A DNA stretch of 64,000 bases from SHAN690 sp038131955. GTDB taxonomy: Bacteria; Bacteroidota; Bacteroidia; Flavobacteriales_G; Salibacteraceae. The stretch lies in contig JAYPQK010000009.1 in NCBI GenBank assembly GCA_038131955.1, positions 523,355-587,354 of the forward strand. The letters run 5' to 3'. Of this stretch, positions 43,369 through 51,317 are shown piece after piece; within the stretch, counting starts at the first letter, position 1; the number at the start of each line of letters is the position of its first letter. The translations under genes were made by a program, and so were the position numbers. Below the pieces are notes generated by a model. That model did no database searches. It had not been told where the DNA came from and saw nothing but the letters and a program-made list of their open reading frames with translations.

Positions 43369-44348
43369 TCTAGGGTCAGGTGCTTGAGTCGTTCGATGAT
43401 CTGCAACGACGCCGAGAATTCATTCAATTTCCCCTGAAGTACGTCGTCTTTGAGCGATTGTACATCCCCAGAACGACCGAGTTGCTGTAGCACGTATTCG
43501 TAAATGCTCAGTTCAGTAAGCTTTTCGAAGGCTCTTTCTTGCTGTTCTCTGCGTCGTTCTGAAAAATGGTCGTTTGATCTCATGTGGTCGATCATTTGCT
43601 TCACGGAAGTCCAGGTCTCCTTCACCCCTTCGTCATGAAGGCCTGATGCCGTGAGTACTTTGGTTTCCCAACCATGGTGCGCAGCAGGGAAGAGGTGGAG
43701 CGCCATTTGAAGCTGCTTCTTCGCTTTTCTGGCCGCATCGATGTTGCTTCCATCTGCCTTGTTGATCACAATGAGGTCGGCGGCCTCCATGATACCCCGC
43801 TTGATGCCTTGGAGGTCATCGCCCGTGCCGGGCATGGCTAGCATAAGGAAACAATCGGTGATGTTGATGACTTCCGTTTCGCTCTGTCCTACACCCACGG
43901 TCTCTACGATGATCGTATCAAACCCCGCGGCTTCGCAAAGGAGCATCGATTCTCGGGTTCGCGCCGCGACACCACCCAGGGTGCCACTGGAAGGACTAGG
44001 TCGAATGAAGGCATTGGCTTCCTTGCTCAAGTCTTCCATCCTGGTCTTATCTCCCAGGATGCTACCACCGGTTTTTTTGCTACTAGGGTCTACCGCGAGC
44101 ACAGCTAGCTTTCTTCCTTCTTGCAGCATGGTTTTGCCCAAGGATTCTATGAAAGTGCTCTTTCCTACACCCGGAATGCCCGTTATCCCCAATCGAATCG
44201 AAGGCGTGCGACGATCGTAGATCTTATCGATCAACTCCAATGCCTCCCTGCGATGCTGGGGCAAGGTACTCTCCACCAAGGTGATCGCCCGTGATAAGGT
44301 CAGCAGGTCTCCCGCGAGGAGCTTTTCTATGTCGATGGGATGAGCCAT
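43365..44348 (-). CDS. meaB: Methylmalonyl-CoA mutase-associated GTPase MeaB
   Basis: 327 residues. G3E-type P-loop GTPase that protects and reloads B12 in methylmalonyl-CoA mutase. Walker A GITGIPGVGKSTFIESLG, switch regions KLAVLAVDPSSKKTGGSILG and IRPSPSSGTLGGVA, DTIIVETVGVGQSE, and base-recognition VINKADG (NKxD). The C-terminal dimerisation helices are present. The mutase genes are not in this window. A TTTCTTTG element 4 nt before the ATG (44353-44360) is a one-mismatch promoter match. Confidence 0.95.
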   Translation of the reverse strand: MAHPIDIEKLLAGDLLTLSRAITLVESTLPQHRREALELIDKIYDRRTPSIRLGITGIPGVGKSTFIESLGKTMLQEGRKLAVLAVDPSSKKTGGSILGDKTRMEDLSKEANAFIRPSPSSGTLGGVAARTRESMLLCEAAGFDTIIVETVGVGQSETEVINITDCFLMLAMPGTGDDLQGIKRGIMEAADLIVINKADGSNIDAARKAKKQLQMALHLFPAAHHGWETKVLTASGLHDEGVKETWTSVKQMIDHMRSNDHFSERRREQQERAFEKLTELSIYEYVLQQLGRSGDVQSLKDDVLQGKLNEFSASLQIIERLKHLTLD

Positions 44349-44421
44349 GAGGCAAAGAAATGGAATCCTATCAAGCTGACGCTTGGGTAGTACGGGAAGA
44401 TTAGTGAATCAGGTTTTCTGT

Positions 44422-44446
44422 TTTCCGCCCGACTGAAAAGGAGGGT
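44422..44446. repeat. 25-bp direct repeat, left copy
   Basis: Begins TTTCCGCCCGACTGAAAAGG and ends AGGGT. Identical to 45004-45028. Overlaps the left inverted repeat by 4 nt. Confidence 0.9.
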
Positions 44447-44470
44447 CACCCCGAGCGGAGTCGAGGGGCG
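44443..44470. repeat. 28-bp inverted repeat, left arm
   Basis: Begins GGGTCACCCCGAGCGGAGTC and ends GAGGGGCG. It is the exact reverse complement of 44866-44893. The two arms enclose the GIY-YIG gene. Confidence 0.92.
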
Positions 44471-44544
44471 GAAATACCACTGGCATTATTTGCAAATTAA
44501 TGGAGAACGTTAGTCTGTAACTTTCGTTCTGATAACGTGGGATT

Positions 44545-44856
44545 ATGTTCTGGTGTTACTATGCTTATATCCTAGAATGTTCAGATTCCTCTTTGTATGT
44601 TGGAATAACAAACGACCTTGATCGGAGGTTGTGGCAGCATAACAATTCAACGAAAAAGTCAACATACACTTATTCCCGCCGACCCTGTCATTTAATCTGG
44701 TCGGAAAGGTATTCCGATCCTAATCTTGCCATCAAAGTGGAGAAAATACTAAAGCGATGGAGTGCTCAAAAGAAGCGCGCGTTGGCCAATGGAGAATTGG
44801 ATCTTTTGCAAGAACTTGCTCAATGTAGAAATCAGTCACATTCTAGGTTCAAGTGA
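44545..44856 (+). CDS. GIY-YIG nuclease-domain protein
   Basis: 103 residues, a stand-alone GIY-YIG domain. YYAYILECSDSSLYVGITND carries the paired GIY/YIG strands (here AYI and YVG), followed by LDRRLWQHNN with the catalytic Arg and the His, and IKVEKILKRWSAQKKRAL with the metal-binding Glu region. Homologues of this short UvrC-like form are common, often variable, and of unknown physiological role. Exact 28-bp inverted repeats lie 74 nt before the start and 9 nt after the stop, and a 25-bp direct repeat lies outside, so the gene sits in a repeat-framed cassette. Confidence 0.9.
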   Translation: MFWCYYAYILECSDSSLYVGITNDLDRRLWQHNNSTKKSTYTYSRRPCHLIWSERYSDPNLAIKVEKILKRWSAQKKRALANGELDLLQELAQCRNQSHSRFK

Positions 44857-44865
44857 CGGTCAACT

Positions 44866-44893
44866 CGCCCCTCGACTCCGCTCGGGGTGACCC
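44866..44893. repeat. 28-bp inverted repeat, right arm
   Basis: CGCCCCTCGACTCCGCTCGG and TGACCC are its ends. Exact reverse complement of 44443-44470. Followed by two imperfect copies of CACATGCGTTCGGGCTCGT (near 44895 and 44957). Confidence 0.92.
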
Positions 44894-45003
44894 TCACATG
44901 CGTTCGGGCTCGTACATTTACCTTACAGTTTTGACCTCAGCTCAGAGTGTCTATCACGTGCGTTCGGGTTCGTGGTTCTTCACTAACAGAAGATGCTGTT
45001 GAA

Positions 45004-45028
45004 TTTCCGCCCGACTGAAAAGGAGGGT
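45004..45028. repeat. 25-bp direct repeat, right copy
   Basis: Identical to 44422-44446, 582 nt further on, same orientation. Confidence 0.9.
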
Positions 45029-45053
45029 GAAATGGCCTCCCCCCAATCACCAA

Positions 45054-45446
45054 TCACTCCAAAGCATGCTGAAAGCTCACAACACGCGGAACGCAATTTC
45101 CTTTTGTGATCTCACTGACGACAACGCTGTATTGGTTGCCGATGCGGATCTGGTTGCGATCGATGAAGTCTTGGTCGATCTGCACGTCTTTCAGGGCGCC
45201 CATTTCTTGGTCTTCGAAGGCCAATTGACTTGCTTTGAAATCTAGGATGACTTCCAAACGACCTTCTTCGCTCTGGCTTTTGCGGATGTCGATGACCTCT
45301 GCCATGGTATCAACGCGCTCGTAGTAGCAGTCGTTGGATGCCGTTTTATCCTTGCAGCCATTGAGTAAAAGAAGGGAGAAAAGAAAAAGTAGGATGGTGG
45401 TCTTGACCGATCTACTTGATGAATCTACTGTTCCAAACATTCTCAC
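45054..45446 (-). CDS. Small lipoprotein, unknown function
   Basis: 130 residues. Hydrophobic stretch TTILLFLFSLLLLNGC with a lipobox ending NGC about 31 residues in. The mature part has two further Cys (DCYY near 40 and GNCVPRV near 117) that may pair, and a beta-rich body. Start ATG 45446 or 45440, inside the end of the upstream membrane gene (overlap about 35 nt), so it is co-translated with it. No family recognised. Confidence 0.65.
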   Translation of the reverse strand: MRMFGTVDSSSRSVKTTILLFLFSLLLLNGCKDKTASNDCYYERVDTMAEVIDIRKSQSEEGRLEVILDFKASQLAFEDQEMGALKDVQIDQDFIDRNQIRIGNQYSVVVSEITKGNCVPRVVSFQHALE

Positions 45447-46125
45447 TAAAGTCCTTTGAGTAAATGATGGCCGTAATGATCGCCATGGTCATCACCAAGC
45501 ATGTGGTCATGCTGAAGATGAAAAAGCGATAAAAGAACTCGGCCTGTAAAGCTTCGAACTGTGAAGGTACGAGGAAAGCGATGATCAAACCTAACAAGCT
45601 TGAGGAAGCGGCAAGTGCACCGATGTGACGGAACGGATATTTCAGGATCTCCTGATACCACTTCATGTCATCGCCCCATTGGAAGATGTAATAGAATTGA
45701 CGATTAGGAAGCTCTGCCATCAAGATGGGGTCTTTCGTGCTGTCCTTCAGGTCGAAGCGCTCGGCTGGAGCGATCACGCTGAAACGGTCGAATCGCATGC
45801 CTAAACTGGATTCCAATCGCTTCACCTCGCGAATGGCCTCGCTTGGGATGTCTCCTTTGAAGAGATCACTTTCGAGAAAGCGCAGTCGATACTTCGTGCA
45901 GATCTTTTCGATGGTCTCGATGTCAAAGCGTCTCTTCGAATCCAATCGTTCCAGACCGCCGAAGCGACTGGTGTTGGTCCCAATTCCACGTTGAATGCGG
46001 GCAGAGATGTTTTGCTCTGCCGCTAGATCCTGATGAAGAATGGCTTCTACTTCGCGGATGACCGCGTTTTGCTCAAATTCGATCTGAGCCTGTTCCAATT
46101 CCTGAAGAAGATTAATGTCTTGCAT
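45412..46125 (-). CDS. Membrane protein with cytoplasmic helical domain, unknown function
   Basis: 237 residues. Residues 1-150 are helical and charged (NLLQELEQAQIEFEQNAVIR, IETIEKICTKYRLRFLESDL). Residues about 165-225 carry two membrane helices (HIGALAASSSLLGLIIAFLV and FFYRFFIFSMTTCLVMTMAI). No family recognised. It lies between a 45-residue membrane protein and a small lipoprotein, the three forming a compact cluster. Confidence 0.72.
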   Translation of the reverse strand: MQDINLLQELEQAQIEFEQNAVIREVEAILHQDLAAEQNISARIQRGIGTNTSRFGGLERLDSKRRFDIETIEKICTKYRLRFLESDLFKGDIPSEAIREVKRLESSLGMRFDRFSVIAPAERFDLKDSTKDPILMAELPNRQFYYIFQWGDDMKWYQEILKYPFRHIGALAASSSLLGLIIAFLVPSQFEALQAEFFYRFFIFSMTTCLVMTMAIITAIIYSKDFSENVWNSRFIK

Positions 46126-46145
46126 AGTCCGATCAGATAGTCTTG

Positions 46146-46283
46146 TTAACGTTCATTCAATTCTTTCTGGCGGTTGGAGAGGTTGCGCTTAATGCGTTTG
46201 ATCTGAAACCAAATGAATATGCTAAAGAAAGCGGTGAGCATCAATAGGACGAAGGCCAAAACAGCGTATTCTCCAGGCTTCAT
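46146..46283 (-). CDS. 45-residue single-helix membrane protein
   Basis: Short gene, ATG at 46281-46283 and TAA at 46146-46148. The translation begins MKPGEYAVLAFVLLMLTAFF, continues SIFIWFQIKRIKRNL and ends RQKELNER: one membrane helix with a basic cytoplasmic flank. It fills a gap of 197 nt between the TauE exporter and the 237-residue membrane protein, in the same direction, with 20 nt to the next start. Composition and placement argue for a real gene. Confidence 0.6.
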   Translation of the reverse strand: MKPGEYAVLAFVLLMLTAFFSIFIWFQIKRIKRNLSNRQKELNER

Positions 46284-46322
46284 TCTCTTTCAACGCTCAA
46301 TATCACAAATGGTTCGTGGCAA

Positions 46323-47084
46323 TCAGATCAATCCCAAAAATAGCAGTATGGAAATAATGATCATCAAGATCCCGACGATATTCTGAATAAATCCGATCGT
46401 GATCTTCTTCAAGAGGTAGCGACCTAATATCGCTCCTCCAAAGGCAGCCAGTGTGGCTCCGACCATCATGGTGGTCATCGACTCTAGTTGCGCCAAGTCA
46501 AAACTGGTCGCGTAGGTGGTGATGCGCATGGTGTCGACAAAGCAAGCAATGACCACTCCGGTGGCGATGAATTGTTCCTTGGAGAGGTTCACCTTTACTA
46601 GGAAGGCACTCCGCAACGCTCCCTGATGTCCGGAGAGTCCGCCAAAGAATCCGCTCAGCACACCGCCAGGAATCAACCACTTCTGGTCGAGTTGGACATC
46701 CTTCATCTTGGGAAGAAGCTCACTCAGGGCGAAGAATAGGATCAGTCCCCCTATGGCGAGGTTCAAATAGGTCGTCTCAAACCCGAGGAAGGAAACTACC
46801 GAATCACTTTCGCTTAGCCAACTCAAAAGCTTGGCTCCACCGTAGGCGCCTACTAATGCCGGGACGCCGAATTTCAACACTACTCGAAGCGCCGTATGAC
46901 GACCGATGAGTACCAATTTGAACAGATTGTTGAGGAAATGGACGATGGCCGTGGCGGCAACGGCGATTTCAGGAGGAAAGAAAAGGATGAAGGCAGGCGT
47001 GAGTATCGTGCCGAGTCCAAAACCCGAAAAGAAGGTGAGCATGGAGGCGCCGAAGGCTACTAGGATGACGATGATTTCTTCCAT
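46323..47084 (-). CDS. TauE/SafE-family sulfite/organosulfur anion exporter
   Basis: 253 residues with about eight membrane helices in two related halves. Conserved segments: FFSGFGLGTILTPAFILFFP near the N-terminus, and PGGVLSGFFGGLSGHQGALR, the family's second-half GGLxGxxG motif with a Gln instead of the more usual Asn or Ile. Moves sulfite, sulfoacetate or similar anions; substrate unknown. The ATG follows directly on a hairpin plus eight Ts (minus strand), which suggests control by transcription termination in the leader. Confidence 0.9.
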   Translation of the reverse strand: MEEIIVILVAFGASMLTFFSGFGLGTILTPAFILFFPPEIAVAATAIVHFLNNLFKLVLIGRHTALRVVLKFGVPALVGAYGGAKLLSWLSESDSVVSFLGFETTYLNLAIGGLILFFALSELLPKMKDVQLDQKWLIPGGVLSGFFGGLSGHQGALRSAFLVKVNLSKEQFIATGVVIACFVDTMRITTYATSFDLAQLESMTTMMVGATLAAFGGAILGRYLLKKITIGFIQNIVGILMIIISILLFLGLI

Positions 47085-47159
47085 AAAAAAAACCGGAGAG
47101 CGAACTTGCTACAAGCTGACCCTCCGGTGAAGCACCCCTAATTCCTGAAATAAGAATTA
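47085..47159 (-). promoter_or_regulatory. Structured leader with terminator directly before the TauE start codon
   Basis: On the minus strand, 5' to 3': hairpin TAATTC/GAATTA (47159-47154 with 47144-47139), a short GGTG-CTT-CACC hairpin (47136-47126), then CCGGAG (47127-47122) pairing with CTCCGG (47098-47093) around an inner CTTG/CAAG hairpin. Eight Ts (47092-47085) follow and the ATG comes next. The GGTG hairpin shares bases with the terminator stem, so the two could be alternatives. It matches no riboswitch class I can name. Confidence 0.6.
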
Positions 47160-47257
47160 CTGTAGAAACGGATGGTGAGCTTGGTCACGTATAAATTCGC
47201 ACTCGTTTTAGACCATAGCGGTCAAAATTACGACAAGCACACTTCTAGACACACTGA

Positions 47258-47848
47258 ATGATGAATCTGACACGAGAAGAATCGTTGGCATGGATCGCAA
47301 GACGACGATCTGTATTTCCAAAGGAATTTGAAGAGGGGCAATTGAGCATGGATGAAGTCAAGGAGGCACTGAGCGCAGCGAGTTGGGCTCCCACGCACAA
47401 ATCGACACAGCCGTGGCGCTTCATAGTATTCACAGGGGAGGCGAAGGCCAAACTGGCGCAAGTGCAGATCGAGGCGCTATACAACAAGGCGGGAAAGAGT
47501 GAAGATTCTGATACGAAAGCGAAGAAATTCCAAATGATCTCGGATCGGTCGACCGCTATTGTAGCCGTAGTGATGAAGCGCGATGAGTTGGAACGCTTGC
47601 CTCAACACGAAGAAGAATGGGCCGTGGCGGCAGCCATTCAAAATGTCCACAACCACGCCATGTCCATGAACATCGGAATGTATTGGTCCACAGGTGCCGC
47701 GAAAGGACTTCCTGAAGTGCTGGAGTTGCTCGGCATCGGAGAGAAAGACCTTCACATGGGCTGGCTCTATATGGGACGATACTCGTCAACTAAGACACTG
47801 GTCAAGGAGCGAAATTCTGTGGAGAACTACGTAGAGTGGAGAGACTGA
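47258..47848 (+). CDS. Nitroreductase-family flavoprotein (YdjA-like)
   Basis: 196 residues (ATG 47258 or 47261). FMN-dependent oxidoreductase fold: IARRRSVFPKEF (FMN phosphate-binding Arg-Arg-Ser), ALSAASWAPTHKSTQPWRFI, EEWAVAAAIQNVHNHAMSMNI and GIGEKDLHMGWLYMGRY. This is the short single-domain group that includes YdjA. Physiological substrate unknown. Divergent from TauE. Confidence 0.92.
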   Translation: MMNLTREESLAWIARRRSVFPKEFEEGQLSMDEVKEALSAASWAPTHKSTQPWRFIVFTGEAKAKLAQVQIEALYNKAGKSEDSDTKAKKFQMISDRSTAIVAVVMKRDELERLPQHEEEWAVAAAIQNVHNHAMSMNIGMYWSTGAAKGLPEVLELLGIGEKDLHMGWLYMGRYSSTKTLVKERNSVENYVEWRD

Positions 47849-47951
47849 GTAGAATCTTTCAGCTACCTGCCCGATGTAACGTAGTGAAGGCGGGTCAACT
47901 ATCAGCTTTCAGTTGTTTTTCTCTGCACTCTTAGCGATTTCCCTCCGCGCC

Positions 47952-47991
47952 CTTTGCGTGAACCCGAGTAGGTAGATTTCTTCACGCAAAG
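47952..47991. repeat. 11-bp perfect inverted repeat
   Basis: CTTTGCGTGAA (47952-47962) and TTCACGCAAAG (47981-47991) pair over an 18-nt loop. Lies in the gap between the ends of the convergent nitroreductase and glycosyltransferase genes. Confidence 0.8.
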
Positions 47992-48015
47992 AAGGATTAC
48001 AGACCCCCTAAAAGC

Positions 48016-48052
48016 GTATGTGCCCTCAGCCATTAAGGCATTGGGCACATAC
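48016..48052. terminator. 10-bp hairpin near the glycosyltransferase end
   Basis: GTATGTGCCC (48016-48025) pairs with GGGCACATAC (48043-48052), with a further GCC/GGC pair inside the loop. It lies 54 nt behind the stop of the glycosyltransferase. No long T tract, so a terminator role is from position. Confidence 0.5.
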
Positions 48053-48105
48053 TATCAACCACCACTATGAAATTTCTATGTAAAGTGTCTATCTAGAAAC
48101 TCGTT

Positions 48106-49233
48106 CTATTTCCGAGTTGCTTTATGAAACAACGCCTCTTTGACTTTGTTTGCGGTTTGTTCCCAAGAGAAGGAAATTATTTGCTTTTTTCCTTCTTGAA
48201 TGAGTGTAAGTCTCTGATTATCATCAGATTCAATATTTCTCATCGCAGAAGAAATTTTTTCGTGATCGTCTGGGGAACAAAGAATTGACCCTGCGCCAGC
48301 GACCTCCGGAAGTGAGGTGTTGTTTGACGTGATCACTGGAATACCCGCTGCATACGCTTCAAGCACTGGAATACCGAAGCCTTCGAAATAGGAGGGGAAG
48401 AGCAGGGCTTCCGCTCCGCCCATGGCCATGACCAGATCGTCGATGTCCAATCGCCCGCTGAAGTGAATGTCGGCCTGGTTCGGACTTTCGCTCAGTGCTT
48501 GCTCCATCTCGGCGTACTTCCACAGAGGATTCCCGACGAGGACAAGTGCGTGTTCTCCTCCTTGCTTTCGGTAGAGGTCGTAAGACCGAATGATGCCATG
48601 AATATTCTTCCGGTAGGAGAAATTGCCGACGAAGATGAAGTAAGGTCGGCCGTTCGCAAAGCTTGTCTTGGCGGTGCTCTTTTCTTCTTCGCTCAATGGT
48701 TTGTAAGCAGGATTATATCCATTGTGAGCCACAGAGATCTTGTCTCGCGCAATGCCGTAGGTGTCGCAAATGTCTTGTGCTGAATATTCGCTAACTGTTA
48801 TGATATGCTCCGCCTTCTTCGCAAAGCGAGGGAAGTAGTGACGATAGTATTTTCTGTAAGCCTTCGGAAGGTCCTGGGGCCGATGCTCGAAATTCAGGTC
48901 GTGGATCACGGGCACTTGAGGCACACTCGTGCGGGTACTCAAGAAACCATCCGGACTGAAGAAGAGGTCTGCCTTCAAGCCCTTGAGCTTGTGAGGAATG
49001 CTTCGTTGGAAGTAGAGTTGGTAGAGCAAAGGATGCCTTGCCGTGGGGTAGACCACTTTTCCTTCGACGTTCGGTCCATAGATGAATCGTTCGTCAAAGG
49101 GGCGGTCGAACAAGAAAGTGAACCTCCAATCGGGAAGGTCCTTTGTGAGACGGGAGAGCACTTCGTGGGAGAACCATCCAATGCCGTCCAATTTGTTCGG
49201 CAGGAGTAATCGGGTATTTACAACGATGTGCAC
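48106..49233 (-). CDS. Family 4 glycosyltransferase
   Basis: 375 residues, GTG start. GT-B fold: N-domain NTRLLLPNKLDGIGWFSHEV and VPVIHDLNFEHRP. C-domain FIFVGNFSYRKNIHGIIRSY (hinge and K/R phosphate binding), ADIHFSGRLDIDDL, and the EX7E motif in LFPSYFEGFGIPVLEAYAAG. Transfers a sugar to a surface glycan or LPS; donor and acceptor unknown. A near-consensus element (TACTTTCG, 49238-49245) ends 4 nt before the GTG. Confidence 0.93.
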   Translation of the reverse strand: MHIVVNTRLLLPNKLDGIGWFSHEVLSRLTKDLPDWRFTFLFDRPFDERFIYGPNVEGKVVYPTARHPLLYQLYFQRSIPHKLKGLKADLFFSPDGFLSTRTSVPQVPVIHDLNFEHRPQDLPKAYRKYYRHYFPRFAKKAEHIITVSEYSAQDICDTYGIARDKISVAHNGYNPAYKPLSEEEKSTAKTSFANGRPYFIFVGNFSYRKNIHGIIRSYDLYRKQGGEHALVLVGNPLWKYAEMEQALSESPNQADIHFSGRLDIDDLVMAMGGAEALLFPSYFEGFGIPVLEAYAAGIPVITSNNTSLPEVAGAGSILCSPDDHEKISSAMRNIESDDNQRLTLIQEGKKQIISFSWEQTANKVKEALFHKATRK

Positions 49234-49237
49234 GGAG

Positions 49238-49245
49238 CGAAAGTA
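49238..49245 (-). promoter_or_regulatory. Near-TAnnTTTG element 4 nt before the glycosyltransferase
   Basis: TACTTTCG (minus strand), one mismatch to consensus, 4 nt before GTG 49233. Confidence 0.4.
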
Positions 49246-49260
49246 AGGGGAATACTTCCT

Positions 49261-50364
49261 TTATCGGAAGGTGGCGACCAACGGCCGGTGATCGGAAAGC
49301 TTCACATCTTCTGTACTAAATGACGTCAATTGCAGGCTAGGATCAACGAGGATGAAGTCGATCCGTAGAGCAGGGAAGAGTCCCAAGTACGACGCTCCGA
49401 GTCCTTTGCCGTAGTCAAGAAAGGCATCATTCAGTCCTTCTGATATCGTGGCGTAAGCATAACTGCCGGGCGTGTCGTACAAGTCGCCGCAAACGATGAT
49501 CGGATAAGGAGATTCATCCATATACGTGCGGATCACATCGGATTGTTTTGCCCGGCGTTTGAATCCGCCCGAGAGTTGCTTGGTCATACGCTGGATATCC
49601 TGCCACTGCGCGTCCTGATCGTTGTTCTCGATGTGCTTGCTCAAGTCCTGTTCGATTCCTGAAATGTGCACCGAAGCCAGGTGAATGTTGAATATGCGGA
49701 TCGTATCCTCGCCGATCACCACATCGGTGAAAATGGCGGCATTGTTTGCGGCTGTGTCGAGCGGAACAACTCCTCGTTCGGTAACGGGATACTGACTAAG
49801 CGTAGCGATTCCGAATTTACTCTTGCCGGAGTGCAGGATAGCCGTGTAGTGGTCATGCACCTGATTCGCGGCGAGAAACTGCTTTAGCGTATCGAGCGTG
49901 TTGAAGTATTTGCGGTCGTTGGTGTGAAAGAATTCTTGGAAGCAAATGATGCCTGGGTCCTGCTTTTCGAGGTATTGAAAGATCTGATTTCGGGTCTGCT
50001 TGTTTCCACCCCAATTGTAGAGGTCAAACAGTCGCACGTTCATACTCATGATCTCGATATCCGTTTCGGAACGTTCAGGTGGAGTGGGCCACAAATTGAT
50101 GTGACGCGTAACGGCTCCCCATGTCAGCACCAGGGCCAGCAGGCCGATGAATCCAAATCTTGGTTTAGTGAAGAGCCAAAAGACCATGAAGCCCATGTTC
50201 ACCGCAAGAATGGGCAAGAAGGATAGTCCCAGAAATGCCGGCCAGAGAAAGGTGTTGGGGTCGACCCGAAAGGAGTTAGCGCTCAGGAGCAGGGCAATGG
50301 CTGCGCCGATATGAGTGAAAAGCAGAACGCGCTTAACCGATCTACGCAAGCTGAACCTACGCAT
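49261..50364 (-). CDS. Membrane-anchored endonuclease/exonuclease/phosphatase family protein
   Basis: 367 residues. Three N-terminal membrane helices (about 13-95), then an EEP catalytic domain: IMSMNVRLFDLYNWGG (Asn), IICFQEFFH (the metal-binding Glu), FNIHLASVHISG (His), IIVCGDLYDTPGS (the usual GDFND-type motif, here GDLYDTP) and KLSDHRPLVATF (catalytic Asp-His). Substrate may be a phosphodiester or phospholipid. Last gene of the mutL-rhomboid-rhomboid operon; its start overlaps the upstream stop by 1 nt. Confidence 0.9.
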   Translation of the reverse strand: MRRFSLRRSVKRVLLFTHIGAAIALLLSANSFRVDPNTFLWPAFLGLSFLPILAVNMGFMVFWLFTKPRFGFIGLLALVLTWGAVTRHINLWPTPPERSETDIEIMSMNVRLFDLYNWGGNKQTRNQIFQYLEKQDPGIICFQEFFHTNDRKYFNTLDTLKQFLAANQVHDHYTAILHSGKSKFGIATLSQYPVTERGVVPLDTAANNAAIFTDVVIGEDTIRIFNIHLASVHISGIEQDLSKHIENNDQDAQWQDIQRMTKQLSGGFKRRAKQSDVIRTYMDESPYPIIVCGDLYDTPGSYAYATISEGLNDAFLDYGKGLGASYLGLFPALRIDFILVDPSLQLTSFSTEDVKLSDHRPLVATFR

Positions 50365-51278
50365 CAGTCCTTGTTGCTGAGCTTGAAGAGAAAGTCTTTT
50401 TCCTCTTTGGTTAGGTTCTCATAGCCCGACTTTGAGATCTTGTCGAGGATGGCGTCGGTCTTCTTTTGGATCTCTTCCTCGGCGCTGGTCTTTGATGACG
50501 TCTTAGAAGTCTTTGTGTACTTCGAAGATCGTGAAGAGGACGCTGTTGAAGAGCGGTGATCGTTTGGAACCACGCGAAGCTTAGGTTTACGCTTGAAGAT
50601 CTTGGTCGAATTTTCAAAGAGGGTATAGAACGACATGGCGTAATCTTTCCCTTTGTTCAGTCCCAATACATAGAAGTACCCCATCGCCGCTCCGCCGATA
50701 TGCGCGATCTTTCCACCCATGTTGACATTGAAGTCCAGTAGCGTAGAAAGGATGAAGATCACCAAGGCAACGTACTTGAGTCGCACCGACCCTAAAAGCA
50801 AGAGGTTGACCGCGTAGTCCGGGAATCTCGCTCCAGCGGCGATCATCACTCCCATGATGGCTGCCGATGATCCTACTAGGAACATTCCACCCACCGCTTC
50901 ACCACCCAAGAAGAGTAGATTGTAGATCACAAGATAGAGGGCGCCTCCGGCGAGACCGGAGAGGAAATATAGACCGATGAGTCGGGCTTCACCCATCATA
51001 CTTCCGAAGATCCTTCCGAACCAGTAGAGCAAGTACATATTGAAGATCAAGTGCAAAAGTCCGCCGTGGGCAAACATGTAGGTGAAAACCGTCCACGGCA
51101 CCATGACCAGTTCGTTGAGTCGAGCAGGAAGACCGATCCACTGATGAATGAGGAAGTCATTTCCATCAAGGAATAGGCTCGCGATCAAATTGACCAGCAA
51201 GAAGATGCCTGCGTTGATCAGGATCATCTGACCGATGAAGTGATTTCCTCTGAATAAGCTTTTAAGATCTTCCCACAT
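50364..51278 (-). CDS. Rhomboid-family intramembrane serine protease with charged tail
   Basis: 304 residues. Six membrane helices. Catalytic serine in VGSSAAIMG (Ser138; the usual GxSG reads GSSA) and histidine in KIAHIGGAAMGY (His193). HGGLLHLIFNMYLLYWFG is the conserved loop and helix 2. The 95-residue C-terminal tail is Ser/Lys-rich (KYTKTSKTSSKTSAEEE) and ends in a short helix (LTKEEKDFLFKLSNKD). It is the second of two rhomboid genes, 39 nt behind the first. Confidence 0.9.
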   Translation of the reverse strand: MWEDLKSLFRGNHFIGQMILINAGIFLLVNLIASLFLDGNDFLIHQWIGLPARLNELVMVPWTVFTYMFAHGGLLHLIFNMYLLYWFGRIFGSMMGEARLIGLYFLSGLAGGALYLVIYNLLFLGGEAVGGMFLVGSSAAIMGVMIAAGARFPDYAVNLLLLGSVRLKYVALVIFILSTLLDFNVNMGGKIAHIGGAAMGYFYVLGLNKGKDYAMSFYTLFENSTKIFKRKPKLRVVPNDHRSSTASSSRSSKYTKTSKTSSKTSAEEEIQKKTDAILDKISKSGYENLTKEEKDFLFKLSNKD

Positions 51279-51317
51279 GATGAATCTGCGACTGAAGCTA
51301 AGACGATTTTTGTTACT

